The notes: generated from the letters alone by a model not told the origin. A DNA stretch of 46,967 nucleotides from Lawsonibacter sp. (GCA_022791995.1 JAAWAD010000046.1:1-46967); one strand, 5' to 3'. Counted from the stretch's first letter, positions 14,962 to 23,684 are shown. A program made the numbers and translations.

Positions 14962-17529
14962 TCATTTTGTAAACTGCCGGATGACCCGTTTGAGAAGCGC
15001 AACGTCAATCGGCTTGGCGACATGGGCGTTCATTCCGGAGTCCAACGCCGCCTTTTCGTCCTCTGCGAAGGCGTTGGCGGTCATGGCGATGATGGGGATC
15101 TGCCGGGCGTCGCTCCGCTCCAGGGCCCGGATGGCCCGCGTGGCGTCATAGCCGTTCATCACCGGCATCTGTACATCCATCAAAATCGCGTCAAACTCGC
15201 CCGTCTGGGCGCGGGTGAAGCGCTCCAGTGCCAGCTGGCCGTTCTCCACAATTTCGCACTGGGCCCCCTCAATTTCCAGAATCTCGGAGAGGATTTCTGC
15301 GTTGATTTCGTTGTCCTCTGCGGCCAGGAACCGAAGGCCTTCCAGGCTGCTGTCCGGTTCCTCCTTATCTGCCGCACTCTCCAGGGGGGGCTTCTGCATC
15401 TCCAGCAGCTTTTCCTTGAAGGAGGATACAAAGAATGGCCGGGTCAGCACATCTGCGTTTTGAATGGCGGCGGCGGCCTCGATGCCATCTGTGTCATAGT
15501 CAGCCAGAAACAAAATGGGCGCCGTGTCCGGCAGAATGGTCCGCAGCCTGGCTGCCGCTGGGATGCCTCCGGTTTCTGGAAGGTCCCAGTCCAGCAGGAC
15601 TGCCTGACAGTCCGTTTGCTCTCCAGTCTTGGAAAGCCGTGCCACGGCCTGCTCCAGGTCAGAGACGGCCTCCGCCTGAACACCCACGTCTCTCATCAGG
15701 TTTTGAATGTTGGCGCACACCTCCGTATCGTCGTCCACCACCAAAAGCCGGGTGATTCCGCTGTTCTCCCAAAATTGCTTTTCCGCCTGCCCCTCGGGAA
15801 TACGGAGCTCGATCTCCACCCGGAACAGGCTGCCTTGGTCCACCTGGCTGAATACCTCGATGGTTCCGCCCATCAGCTCCACAATGCTCTTGGTGATGGC
15901 CATACCCAGCCCGGTTCCCTGCACCTTGTTGGTGGTGCTGTTCTCCGCCCGGGTGAAGGCGTCAAAAATTGTCTTCAAATACTCCGGGGTCATGCCATAT
16001 CCGTTGTCCTCAACCTCGATTCGGATATGCTCATATTGGCTGGAGCGCTGCCCCAATCCAAGCATACGCAGCCAGATGCTGCCCCCCTCCTGGGTGTATT
16101 TCACCGCGTTGGAGAGGAGATTGATTAAAATTTGGTTGATCCTTGTCTCATCCCCCACCAGAAGCTCATGCTGGATGCCTGTAACCTCCACATGGAAGCT
16201 CTGGCGTCTGGCCTTTGCCATGGGCTGGATGATGGCCTCCACAGAGGAGACCACATCGTTCAGCAGGAAAGGCTCCAGGGTAAGCACTACCTTACCGCTT
16301 TCAATCTTCGATACATCTAGAATGTCGTTGATTAAGCTGAGCAGGTGATGTCCCGAGGCCAAGATTTTTTTGGTGTACTCCCGCACCTTCGCCGGATTGT
16401 CTGCATCCATTGCCAGCAGGTTGGTAAAGCCAAGAACCGCATTCATCGGTGTGCGGATGTCGTGAGACATATTGGAGAGGAAAGTGGTTTTCGAGTTGTT
16501 GGCAATCTGGGCGGCCCGCAGGGCCTCGGCCAGCTGCTTGCTGTGGATTTCCCGTTCTGCCTCTCGCTCTCTGCGGATTTTGTCCTGCTGCCGCTCGTTG
16601 AAATAGTACAAAGTACAGCACAGGAAGAAGGCCACCAGCATTACAGCAATGACAACGAGGATATTTTGGTTGACGGTCCGTCCCTCCTGCTGGATAGCCT
16701 CGATGGGCACATACCCCACCAGGAAAACGGTGCCGTCGTTGACCGCCCACATATAAATCAGGGCGTTGACCCCGCGGATGTGGTGGTAAAACAGGATGTT
16801 GCGCCCGCTTTTCAGACATGCCTCAACTTCTGCCTGAAGCTCCGGGTCCTGAATGCTGTTTGCCCGATAGAAATCCTGAAGGTTCAGGTGCCCTGCGCTC
16901 CGTTTTCCCATTGCCTTGGGCTTGAGGACAAAGCGTTCGCTCTCCGCATCCATAATGTACAGGGTGGCCCTGTCGTTATAGAAGCTTTCAGGGAGAGATC
17001 TGTCCAGGGAATCATAGGTATACTCGATGTAGAGCGAGGCGACCTGCTGCCCGTTCTGCTCCACAGGACACTTGATGGAGTAAGCCCACGCCCCCATATA
17101 GTTCAGGTAGGACTGGGAAACCAAGAGACCGTCAATGGTCCCGCCGGCAGAAAAATCCAAACCCTCCTCCGAAAAGGACTCCCCGGTGTTAGAGACGCCC
17201 ACCGTCTCGCCTGTGCGGATGAGCGACATCTTCACCATGGTTCGGTTCTTTTCATAGCTGAGAATATAGGTCTCCAGATCCTCCTCTGACCCGAGGTCCC
17301 GGGCGATCAGCTGCTGAAACTCCGCTTCGCTCTCCAGGATGGCCTCAATGGTACATTGAATCAGGTCCAGGCTCTCGCTCAGATTCTGGATGGCAGAAGC
17401 TGACATTTCCCGGGAAATTTTCTGCGCAACCGAAAAAACAACCGCGCCTAAAATGCAGAAAACCAGTATGATCGAAAGAAGCAATGGAAGTCCCTTGCTT
17501 CTTTTAGGTTGGTTTGTCCGTTCCTTCAT
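14962..17529 (-). CDS. Hybrid sensor histidine kinase with two receiver domains
   Basis: Membrane-bound hybrid kinase, 855 residues. One transmembrane helix (about 14-36), an extracytoplasmic sensor region (about 40-285), a second helix (about 290-311) and a short coiled segment precede the kinase. The HisKA box is MSHDIRTPMNAVLGF with His356. ATPase boxes are NLLSNAVKY (N), VEDNGYGM (G1) and GTGLGMAI (G2). Two receiver domains follow. The first has VVDDD and a candidate phospho-Asp647 in LLDWDLPETGG but Arg697 in place of the usual lysine, so it may be degenerate. The second is canonical, with Asp785 in LMDVQMP and Lys839 in AKPID. There is no output domain, so a separate response partner is expected. 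A strong own promoter lies upstream. Confidence 0.92.
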   Translation of the reverse strand: MKERTNQPKRSKGLPLLLSIILVFCILGAVVFSVAQKISREMSASAIQNLSESLDLIQCTIEAILESEAEFQQLIARDLGSEEDLETYILSYEKNRTMVKMSLIRTGETVGVSNTGESFSEEGLDFSAGGTIDGLLVSQSYLNYMGAWAYSIKCPVEQNGQQVASLYIEYTYDSLDRSLPESFYNDRATLYIMDAESERFVLKPKAMGKRSAGHLNLQDFYRANSIQDPELQAEVEACLKSGRNILFYHHIRGVNALIYMWAVNDGTVFLVGYVPIEAIQQEGRTVNQNILVVIAVMLVAFFLCCTLYYFNERQQDKIRREREAEREIHSKQLAEALRAAQIANNSKTTFLSNMSHDIRTPMNAVLGFTNLLAMDADNPAKVREYTKKILASGHHLLSLINDILDVSKIESGKVVLTLEPFLLNDVVSSVEAIIQPMAKARRQSFHVEVTGIQHELLVGDETRINQILINLLSNAVKYTQEGGSIWLRMLGLGQRSSQYEHIRIEVEDNGYGMTPEYLKTIFDAFTRAENSTTNKVQGTGLGMAITKSIVELMGGTIEVFSQVDQGSLFRVEIELRIPEGQAEKQFWENSGITRLLVVDDDTEVCANIQNLMRDVGVQAEAVSDLEQAVARLSKTGEQTDCQAVLLDWDLPETGGIPAAARLRTILPDTAPILFLADYDTDGIEAAAAIQNADVLTRPFFVSSFKEKLLEMQKPPLESAADKEEPDSSLEGLRFLAAEDNEINAEILSEILEIEGAQCEIVENGQLALERFTRAQTGEFDAILMDVQMPVMNGYDATRAIRALERSDARQIPIIAMTANAFAEDEKAALDSGMNAHVAKPIDVALLKRVIRQFTK

Positions 17530-17666
17530 GCTTACACCTCATTTCGCCGCTCTGGAACACGAATCCTTTCGAGCTGTCTGCATGTCTCCACAAAGAGGTA
17601 TGTGTTTTTGCTCAGGGAGGATGCCGCTGTTCTCAGTTGTGCAAGAACGACACTTCCCCTTATTTT

Positions 17667-17696
17667 ATTATATCATTTTCCTTGATTTGGTGTCAA
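17667..17696 (-). promoter_or_regulatory. Promoter of the histidine kinase gene
   Basis: On the minus strand TTGACA (17691-17696) and TATAAT (17667-17672), both perfect, are separated by 18 bases. Transcription should start near 17660, leaving a leader of about 130 bases before the kinase ATG at 17529. Confidence 0.75.
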
Positions 17697-17901
17697 GCGC
17701 GATCTAGGCTTCCAGGCTGTCGCAGGGCAGCGCTTCTTCTGAGGAGCCTGCGAAAAAGCGTTCGCTTCCGGCGGAACAGGCGTTTTTCAAGAGGTGAATA
17801 CAATTTGTGTCTAACGCCGAAATTTTTTCGCCTCGTTCCAGCTGTTCCCTCTCCGTCCAAAAATTTTTTAAGAAAAGTCTTGGATAAAATATGAATAAAT
17901 C

Positions 17902-17930
17902 TTGACAGAATTGACAGTTGCCTTTACAAT
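17902..17930 (+). promoter_or_regulatory. Promoter of the rny gene
   Basis: TTGACA (17902-17907) and TACAAT (17925-17930) are 17 bases apart. A second TTGACA at 17911-17916 lies nine bases further on, giving a tandem TTGACAgaaTTGACA; its matching -10 position is poor. Transcription should start near 17937. Confidence 0.75.
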
Positions 17931-17937
17931 ATATACA

Positions 17938-18097
17938 GGACAAAATGAAAAACCTGGGGATGTTTTTCAGTTGTCGCAGGGCACGCCGCGCCTTGCGGCT
18001 CGTTTTATGTACAAGTCCTGCCTGGGCTCCCGGCCCGGGACAGGCTCTGAGGCGGTCCGCCTCAGCTACGAAAACATTTGGAGGTGTAAAAAACCGC
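17938..18097 (+). promoter_or_regulatory. Structured leader of rny
   Basis: About 160 bases between the predicted transcription start and the rny ATG, GC-rich and full of short inverted repeats: GCCGC/GCGGC (17985-17999), TCCCGG/CCGGGA (18028-18040, inside CCTG/CAGG) and CTGAGGCGG/CCGCCTCAG (18047-18065). The rny frame stays open through it, with an ATG at 17945 preceded by AGGAC, but the protein family normally begins at the membrane helix coded from 18098. A regulatory or self-cleavage leader for RNase Y is possible. The remainder of the gene-free interval (17530-17937) holds only the two divergent promoters and AT-rich DNA. Confidence 0.4.
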
Positions 18098-19645
18098 ATG
18101 TTACCCTATATCATTGCAGCCATTCTGGGACTGGCCGCCGGCGCTCTGATCGGTGTATTCGTTGGCTGGAACCGGCGCAAGGCCACCGCTGAGCGGGAGA
18201 TTGGCTCTGCCGAGGCAGAGGCCACCCGCATCGTCAACGACGCCTATAAGAGTGCTGAGAGCAAAAAGCGCGAGGCCCTGGTGGAGGCCAAGGAGGAGAT
18301 TCTGAAGGCCCGCACCGAGCACGAGAAAGAGGTCAAGGACCGCCGGGCCGACCTCCAGCGTCAGGAGCACCGCCTTCAGCAGAAGGAAGAGAACCTGGAC
18401 CGGAAAACCGAGAACATTGAGAAGAAGGAAGAACAGCTGTCCGCCAAGCTGGCCAAGCTGGAGGCCACCCAGGCTGAGGCAGAGCAGATCAAGCGGGGCC
18501 ATCTGGAGATGCTGGAGCGGATCTCCGGCTTCACCGCCGAGGAGGCCAAGAGCTATCTGCTCAAGCAGCTGGAGGAGGATGTCACCCACGAGTCCGCCAT
18601 GAAGGTCAAGGAGATCGAGACCCGTTTCAAAGAAGAAGCGGACACAAAGGCCCGGGAGATCATTTCCCTTGCCATCCAGCGCTGCGCCGCGGACCATGTG
18701 TCTGAGGCCACCGTTTCGGTTGTTCCCCTGCCCAACGACGAGATGAAGGGAAGGATCATTGGCCGGGAGGGACGGAATATCCGAACCCTGGAGACATTGA
18801 CCGGGGTGGACCTGATTATCGACGACACACCGGAGGCCATCACAGTCTCCTGCTTTGATCCGGTGCGCCGGGAGATCGCCCGGCTGGCGCTGGAAAAGCT
18901 GATTCTGGACGGTCGCATCCACCCCGCCCGCATTGAGGAGATGGTGGAGAAGTCCAAGCGGGAGGTGGACGCCGTCATCAAGGCGGAGGGAGAGCGCGCA
19001 ATCTTCGAGACCAACGTCCACGGCCTGCATCCCGAGCTGGTGAAGCTGCTGGGCCGGATGCGGTACCGCACAAGCTATGGACAGAACGTGCTGAACCACT
19101 CCATTGAGGTCTCGCACATGGCCGGACTGCTGGCTGCTGAGATTGGTGCCAACGTCACCGAGGCCAAGCGTGCCGGACTGCTCCACGACTTGGGCAAGTC
19201 CATCGACCACGAGGTGGAGGGCTCCCATGTCCAGATCGGTGTGGAGCTGGCCCGGAAGTACCGGGAGAGCGAAAACGTCATCCATGCCATCCACGCGCAC
19301 CACAACGATGTGGAACCCAAAACGGTGGTGGCCTGCCTGGTCCAGGCGGCCGACGCCATCTCCGCCGCCCGCCCCGGGGCCCGGAGAGAGAATTTGGAGA
19401 ACTACATCAAGCGGTTGGAGATGCTGGAGGAGATCACCTCCTCCTTCCCTGGGGTGGAGAAGTCCTTTGCCATCCAGGCCGGCCGTGAGGTGCGGATTAT
19501 GGTCAAGCCCGAGGTGGTCAGCGAGGACCAGATGGTGCTCCTGGCCCGGGATATCGCCAAGAAGATTGAGGACGAGCTGGAGTACCCTGGGCAGATCAAG
19601 GTCCACCTGCTCCGGGAGACCAAGGCGATTGAATACGCCAAATAA
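18098..19645 (+). CDS. rny: Ribonuclease Y
   Basis: Membrane-anchored endoribonuclease that starts decay and processing of many mRNAs in Firmicutes, 515 residues, normal length. The N-terminal helix [20 protein letters not shown] anchors it. A long charged coiled coil runs to about residue 200. The KH domain is marked by [15 protein letters not shown]. The HD catalytic domain contains the pair in [14 protein letters not shown] and the downstream [16 protein letters not shown] lies about 11 bases before the chosen ATG. It has its own promoter with a structured leader and a strong terminator, so it is monocistronic. Confidence 0.97.
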   Translation: MLPYIIAAILGLAAGALIGVFVGWNRRKATAEREIGSAEAEATRIVNDAYKSAESKKREALVEAKEEILKARTEHEKEVKDRRADLQRQEHRLQQKEENLDRKTENIEKKEEQLSAKLAKLEATQAEAEQIKRGHLEMLERISGFTAEEAKSYLLKQLEEDVTHESAMKVKEIETRFKEEADTKAREIISLAIQRCAADHVSEATVSVVPLPNDEMKGRIIGREGRNIRTLETLTGVDLIIDDTPEAITVSCFDPVRREIARLALEKLILDGRIHPARIEEMVEKSKREVDAVIKAEGERAIFETNVHGLHPELVKLLGRMRYRTSYGQNVLNHSIEVSHMAGLLAAEIGANVTEAKRAGLLHDLGKSIDHEVEGSHVQIGVELARKYRESENVIHAIHAHHNDVEPKTVVACLVQAADAISAARPGARRENLENYIKRLEMLEEITSSFPGVEKSFAIQAGREVRIMVKPEVVSEDQMVLLARDIAKKIEDELEYPGQIKVHLLRETKAIEYAK

Positions 19646-19660
19646 ACAAATGGATACTTC

Positions 19661-19697
19661 CACCCCGGGACGCCCCCAGTGCCCCGGGGTGTTTCAT
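19661..19697 (+). terminator. Intrinsic terminator of rny
   Basis: CACCCCGGG (19661-19669) and CCCGGGGTG (19683-19691) form a 9-base-pair stem followed by TTTCATTT, 16 bases after the rny stop. Confidence 0.8.
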
Positions 19698-19768
19698 TTG
19701 ATCCGTTCAGACAGCCGCTTTCCTCCACGGCCCGTCTGGGCCCAAATGGCGGGGATGGGAAAAAGCAC

Positions 19769-19797
19769 TTGACAATCTATGGCTGATATACTATAAA
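19769..19797 (+). promoter_or_regulatory. Consensus promoter facing into the convergent gene
   Basis: TTGACA (19769-19774) and TATAAA (19792-19797) are exactly 17 bases apart on the plus strand. Transcription would begin near 19804, within the hairpin at 19801-19836, and run antisense through the minus-strand gene at 19843-20256. No plus-strand gene begins until 20508, which has its own promoter. An antisense or short regulatory RNA is the simplest reading. Confidence 0.55.
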
Positions 19798-19836
19798 AGT
19801 AGGGTGCCGGCAGCTTTTCAGCGCTGCCAGCACCCT
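19793..19836 (-). terminator. Intrinsic terminator of the minus-strand hypothetical gene
   Basis: AGGGTGCCGGCAGC (19801-19814) pairs with GCTGCCAGCACCCT (19823-19836), 14 positions with one wobble, and on the minus strand runs into ACTTTTATAG. It lies seven bases after the stop of the 19843-20256 gene. Confidence 0.75.
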
Positions 19837-19842
19837 GCGGCT

Positions 19843-20256
19843 TCATCGGTCAATGTCCACTAAAATATTGTCCGTCCCGTGCTCCTCAAACTCTGCGATG
19901 TAGGCGTCGATACGGCTGGCCAGTTCGGCGTAGTTGTTTTCGTCGATGGGCGCGTCCTCCATATCCCGGCGGGCCAGATCCTCGGCCAGGATATCAAAGA
20001 AGACGTTGTTCTCATACTCCATAATGGCCTCGTGGATTCCACCCTCCACAAAGGCTCGAGAGGGAACAATGTCCCCCCGGTACAGCTCGGCCAGGGACGG
20101 CATCCCCTCCAGAGCGGCCCGGCCGAAAACCAAACTCTCCACCTCGTCATAGTCGGTGAAGCGCTGGTCTCCCCGGGTAGAGTTCAGAATCCAATTTCCG
20201 ATGTAAACCAGGTCAAGCAGACGGCGGAACTGCTTTTTGCTCAGCTCCAGTTGCAT
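19843..20256 (-). CDS. Conserved hypothetical protein
   Basis: Acidic soluble protein of 137 residues. It begins MQLELSKKQFRRLLDLVYIG then NWILNSTRG, a pattern that looks conserved, and continues with a mostly helical, Asp/Glu-rich sequence to ...HGTDNILVDIDR. I do not assign a function. The ATG at 20256 is preferred to 20286 because GAGAGGAGG lies just upstream of it. It is a single-gene transcript: a perfect minus-strand promoter at 20301-20328 and a terminator at 19793-19836 bracket it. A consensus plus-strand promoter points at its 3' end. Confidence 0.8.
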   Translation of the reverse strand: MQLELSKKQFRRLLDLVYIGNWILNSTRGDQRFTDYDEVESLVFGRAALEGMPSLAELYRGDIVPSRAFVEGGIHEAIMEYENNVFFDILAEDLARRDMEDAPIDENNYAELASRIDAYIAEFEEHGTDNILVDIDR

Positions 20257-20300
20257 TGATGAGGGCCTCCTCTCCCAGAATATCAATTACGGTATTACAT

Positions 20301-20328
20301 ATTATAGTCAGGACTGGGAATTTGTCAA
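20301..20328 (-). promoter_or_regulatory. Promoter of the minus-strand hypothetical gene
   Basis: On the minus strand TTGACA (20323-20328) and TATAAT (20301-20306), both perfect, are 16 bases apart, 45 bases upstream of the ATG at 20256. Confidence 0.75.
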
Positions 20329-20412
20329 ATGCAGATGATGGAGAAATCACCGGTTTCCACCGCGGGGTTCGGGAAGCAGTCCATAAAATAGTATAAAATC
20401 GACACGCCCCTC

Positions 20413-20440
20413 TTTACAGAAGGAAAAAAATGTGTATAAT
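20413..20440 (+). promoter_or_regulatory. Promoter of the DUF1934-argS transcript
   Basis: TTTACA (20413-20418) and TATAAT (20435-20440) are 16 bases apart; the DUF1934 start lies 68 bases downstream. No T-box stem or specifier element was seen in the leader. Confidence 0.65.
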
Positions 20441-20507
20441 ATTAGTATTCCAGCTTGTTCCAAATAAGACTTGATGGAAAAATGATCCATTTCTTGGGGG
20501 TAGCGTT

Positions 20508-21050
20508 ATGGAAAAGGACGTGCTCATCTCCATTAAGGGGATGCAGGAGTATGGGGGCGTTGAACCAGATGTGATTGAGCTGGTCACAAGAGGCCGCTTG
20601 GTTCACAGCGGCAAGAGATGGACCTTGACCTATCAGGAGAGCGAGCTGACTGGACTGGAGGACACCCAGACCACCATCCAGATGGAGGGACAGCAGGTCA
20701 CCCTTCTCCGTGTGGGATCCTATAATACCCAGATGGTCTTCGAGGAGGCCCGGCGGCACCTGTCCATGTATAACACACCCTATGGCACCGTGACGGTCGG
20801 GGTGAACACCCGCCGTCTCATCGCCGACCTGAATGAGCAGGGGGGCGATATCGAGGTGGATTACTCTATTGATGTGGACCACACCGTAGCCGGCCGGAAC
20901 ATTTTTCATATCAAGGTCAAGGATATGGCTCCCCAGTTGTGGAGTGAGGAGGTTCAGCCCGCGGATGCGGATATGGACCAGCCGTCCCGCCCAGAGCGTC
21001 CAGTGGCCTATCGGGCCGAGCAGACAGATTTCCGTTTTTTTCAGCCGTGA
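20508..21050 (+). CDS. DUF1934 domain protein (YwiB-like)
   Basis: Small beta-barrel protein of the DUF1934/YwiB family, 180 residues, commonly found immediately upstream of argS in Firmicutes, as here. It opens MEKDVLISIKGMQEYGG, and the strand pattern ELVTRGRLVHSGKRWTLTYQ with VGVNTRRLIADLNEQGGDIE is typical. A calycin-like ligand-binding fold has been described for relatives; no reaction is known. The C-terminal 25 residues (Glu/Pro/Arg-rich) extend beyond the usual domain. The ATG is preceded by GGGGGTAGCGTT. Confidence 0.85.
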   Translation: MEKDVLISIKGMQEYGGVEPDVIELVTRGRLVHSGKRWTLTYQESELTGLEDTQTTIQMEGQQVTLLRVGSYNTQMVFEEARRHLSMYNTPYGTVTVGVNTRRLIADLNEQGGDIEVDYSIDVDHTVAGRNIFHIKVKDMAPQLWSEEVQPADADMDQPSRPERPVAYRAEQTDFRFFQP

Positions 21051-21108
21051 CCGCCCCAATGCTCCAGGAGACCTCATGAAAGAATCAACAATAGAAGGAT
21101 ATGACAGC

Positions 21109-21138
21109 CGTATCCTCTCCCTCCGGGGAGAGGATACG
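21109..21138 (+). terminator. Strong hairpin between DUF1934 gene and argS
   Basis: CGTATCCTCTCC (21109-21120) and GGAGAGGATACG (21127-21138) form a perfect 12-base-pair stem with a six-base loop, 26 bases before the argS start. It is followed by CCAGATTTTAAAAGG, with only four Ts. It may terminate part of the upstream transcription or set argS translation; the class is uncertain. Confidence 0.5.
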
Positions 21139-21163
21139 CCAGATTTTAAAAGGACGGGTGTTT

Positions 21164-22906
21164 ATGTACAATCTGATCCAATCCGCCAAGGCACAGGTCG
21201 CCGCACTGACTGAGGCGGCCTATGCGAGAGCCGCCGGTACCCTGCCCGCCGGTGTTCAGGTGAACACCACCATTGAGATTCCCAAGGACACCAGCCACGG
21301 GGACTATGCCTCGAACTTCGCTATGGCAGGGGCTAAGGCGATGCACATGGCCCCACGGCAGATTGCCCAGATTCTTGTGGACAACCTGGAGCTGGAGGGC
21401 AGCTATTTCAGCAGGGTGGAGATTGCCGGTCCCGGCTTTTTGAACTTCACCCTGGGTCCCCGGTGGTACAGCGAAGTGCTGCGCACCATTGAGTTCGAGG
21501 GGCCGGATTACGGCTCCGGCACGGAGGGGGGCGGCAGAACGGTAATGGTGGAGTTTGTCTCCGCCAACCCCACTGGCCCCATGCACATGGGCAACGCCCG
21601 GGGGGGCGTGCTGGGGGACACCCTGGCCAACGTGCTGGCCCGGAATGGTTGGAAGGTGTGGAAGGAGTTCTACGTCAACGACGCCGGCAACCAGATTGAC
21701 AAGTTCGCCCGGTCCATCTATGCCCGGTACATGAATATCGCGTTGGGAGAGGGCGCCGTTCCATTCCCGGAGGACGGCTACCACGGGGAGGACATCAAGG
21801 AGATTGCCCAGGCCATCTATGAGGCGTGCGGCGACGCCTTCGTCAACGAGCCGCAGGAGGACGCCCTGTTCACCATGGCCCAAGAGGGTCTGGACTGCAA
21901 CATCCCCAAGATGAAAGAGGACCTGAAGAAATACGGCATCGAGTACGACCAGTGGTATATGGAATCCTGGCTCCACGACCGGAGCTTCGTGGCCAACACC
22001 GTGGGTCTGCTCACCGACAAGGGCTGGACCTATGAGAAGGACGGGGCCCTGTGGCTGAATACCACCGAGCTCTTGAAGAAAAAGTACCTGGCTGAGGGCA
22101 AGACCCAGGAGCAGGTGGACAAGCTGGATCTGAAGGACGATGTGCTCCGCCGGGCCAACGGCTTTTACACCTACTTCGCCGCCGACATCGCCTACCACCG
22201 CAACAAGCTGGAGGAGCGCAAGTTCGACCTGGCCATCAACATCTGGGGGGCGGACCACCACGGCCATGTGGCCCGGCTCCAGGCTGCCCTGGACGGCCTG
22301 GGGCTGGACGGCTCTCACCGGCTGGTCATTGTGCTGATGCAGCTGGTGAATCTGCTCCAGGACGGTAAGCCAGTGCGCATGTCCAAGCGGACAGGGAAGG
22401 CCATTGCCCTCCACGACCTGCTGGACGAGATCTCGGTGGACGCCGCCCGGTACTACTTCAACAACCGGACCCCCTCCAGCCCCCTGGACTTTGATCTGGA
22501 CCTGGCTGTCCGTCAGGACAGCGAGAACCCGGTGTACTACGTCCAGTATGCCCACGCTCGTATCTGTTCCCTCCTTGCCCGTTTGGCGGAGGAGGGGGCC
22601 CATGTCCAGCCCGCTGCCTCGGTGGACGCTGCCCGGCTCACCGCGCCAGAGGAACTGGCGCTGATGAAATCCTTGGCCCAGTACCCGGAGGAGGTCCGTC
22701 TGGCCGCGCAGGGCTACGACCCCAGCCGCATCAACCGCTATCTGGTGTCTCTGGCCGGGGACTTCCACCGATTCTACAACGCCTGCCGCCTGAAAGGGGA
22801 GGCGGAGGCCGTCCTGGCCGTCCGGCTGAAGCTGGCTGACACCACCCGTTCCGTGCTGGCCAACGGGCTGGACCTGCTGGGGGTCTCCGCACCGGAGAAG
22901 ATGTAA
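21164..22906 (+). CDS. argS: Arginyl-tRNA synthetase
   Basis: Class I aminoacyl-tRNA synthetase charging tRNA-Arg, 580 residues. The N-terminal Add-1 domain contains DTSHGDYASNFAM. The HIGH-equivalent is in VSANPTGPMHMGNARGG. The ADHHGHVARL segment and the KMSKS-equivalent VRMSKRTGKA are present. The C-terminal helical DALR anticodon domain ends with NGLDLLGVSAPEKM. AAAAGGACGGGTGTTT precedes the ATG. It is cotranscribed with the DUF1934 gene, with a strong hairpin between the two. Confidence 0.97.
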   Translation: MYNLIQSAKAQVAALTEAAYARAAGTLPAGVQVNTTIEIPKDTSHGDYASNFAMAGAKAMHMAPRQIAQILVDNLELEGSYFSRVEIAGPGFLNFTLGPRWYSEVLRTIEFEGPDYGSGTEGGGRTVMVEFVSANPTGPMHMGNARGGVLGDTLANVLARNGWKVWKEFYVNDAGNQIDKFARSIYARYMNIALGEGAVPFPEDGYHGEDIKEIAQAIYEACGDAFVNEPQEDALFTMAQEGLDCNIPKMKEDLKKYGIEYDQWYMESWLHDRSFVANTVGLLTDKGWTYEKDGALWLNTTELLKKKYLAEGKTQEQVDKLDLKDDVLRRANGFYTYFAADIAYHRNKLEERKFDLAINIWGADHHGHVARLQAALDGLGLDGSHRLVIVLMQLVNLLQDGKPVRMSKRTGKAIALHDLLDEISVDAARYYFNNRTPSSPLDFDLDLAVRQDSENPVYYVQYAHARICSLLARLAEEGAHVQPAASVDAARLTAPEELALMKSLAQYPEEVRLAAQGYDPSRINRYLVSLAGDFHRFYNACRLKGEAEAVLAVRLKLADTTRSVLANGLDLLGVSAPEKM

Positions 22907-22948
22907 GCAGAGGCTGCCGCCCGCGGCGGCCTGCCCTGTACAAACGGT

Positions 22949-22976
22949 CAGGGGCTGGCGGGAGCGCCGGCCCCTG
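22949..22976 (+). terminator. Hairpin after argS, upstream of the Nudix gene
   Basis: CAGGGGCTGGCG (22949-22960) pairs with CGCCGGCCCCTG (22965-22976) with one wobble around a four-base loop. Only TTT follows (22979-22981), and the Nudix ribosome site GGAG comes right after. It could attenuate readthrough or influence Nudix translation. Confidence 0.45.
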
Positions 22977-22990
22977 CATTTGGAGCTGTT

Positions 22991-23629
22991 ATGGAAATTG
23001 ATCTCGCAAATTTGGAGCGCACCCTACAGACCCGCATCCCCGGTTTGATGGATGCCGCCAGACGGTATGCGGTGCTGGTCCCTCTGGTGGAGCGATCAGG
23101 GGAGTACCACCTTCTGTATGAGGTACGGGCCAGGACCATGAAACGCCAGCCCGGGGAGGTGTGCTTTCCCGGGGGCCGGATGGAGGAGGGCGAATCGCCC
23201 GAGGTCTGCGCCCTCCGGGAGACGGAGGAGGAGCTTGGCATCCCTGCCTCCGCGGTGAAGATGCTGGGCCGGCTGGATTTCATCGCCCACCGGGCCAACT
23301 TTATCCTGTACCCCATCCTGGGTGTGGTGGACCGGGCGGCCCTTTTCCCCCGCCTGCGCCCCAGCCCCGCCGAGGTGGAAGAGGTCTTCCTGGTTCCCCT
23401 GTCCCACCTGCTGCACACCAGCCCCCTGGAATACGACTATAAGCTGATCCCCGAGACCGGGGCGGGTTTCCCCTACGAGCTGCTGGGCATTCCCCGGGAC
23501 TACAAATGGCAGCCGGGCGGGGAGAATATCCCCGTCTATCCCTGGCAGGGGCGGGCTATCTGGGGACTCACCGGGCGGATTACCCGCCATCTGGTTCAGC
23601 TGATTCAGGCGGCGGAGTCCCCTGTATGA
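22991..23629 (+). CDS. Nudix hydrolase, CoA pyrophosphatase-like
   Basis: Nudix phosphohydrolase of 212 residues. The full Nudix box is visible: GGRMEEGESPEVCALRETEE followed by ELGI, with the preceding CFPGG. The upstream segment YEVRARTMKRQPGEVCFPGG fits the CoA-diphosphatase (NudL/NUDT7-like) signature, so the likely reaction is cleavage of CoA to 3',5'-ADP and phosphopantetheine. Nudix specificity often cannot be predicted exactly. GGAG eight bases before the ATG is the ribosome site and lies at the foot of a strong hairpin. Confidence 0.88.
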   Translation: MEIDLANLERTLQTRIPGLMDAARRYAVLVPLVERSGEYHLLYEVRARTMKRQPGEVCFPGGRMEEGESPEVCALRETEEELGIPASAVKMLGRLDFIAHRANFILYPILGVVDRAALFPRLRPSPAEVEEVFLVPLSHLLHTSPLEYDYKLIPETGAGFPYELLGIPRDYKWQPGGENIPVYPWQGRAIWGLTGRITRHLVQLIQAAESPV

Positions 23630-23684
23630 CCGGGCGCTGCCTCCAGAATCCCGGTGTTTATCCCTAAAGACGAGAAAAAGAGGG

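Noticed and set aside
17704-18099. 131-codon minus-strand open frame between the kinase and rny
   Set aside because: It runs opposite to the rny promoter and leader, has no ribosome site and reads like random GC-rich sequence.
20441-21163. T-box riboswitch before argS
   Set aside because: No T-box sequence, specifier loop or terminator/antiterminator pair was found; only a simple hairpin at 21109-21138.
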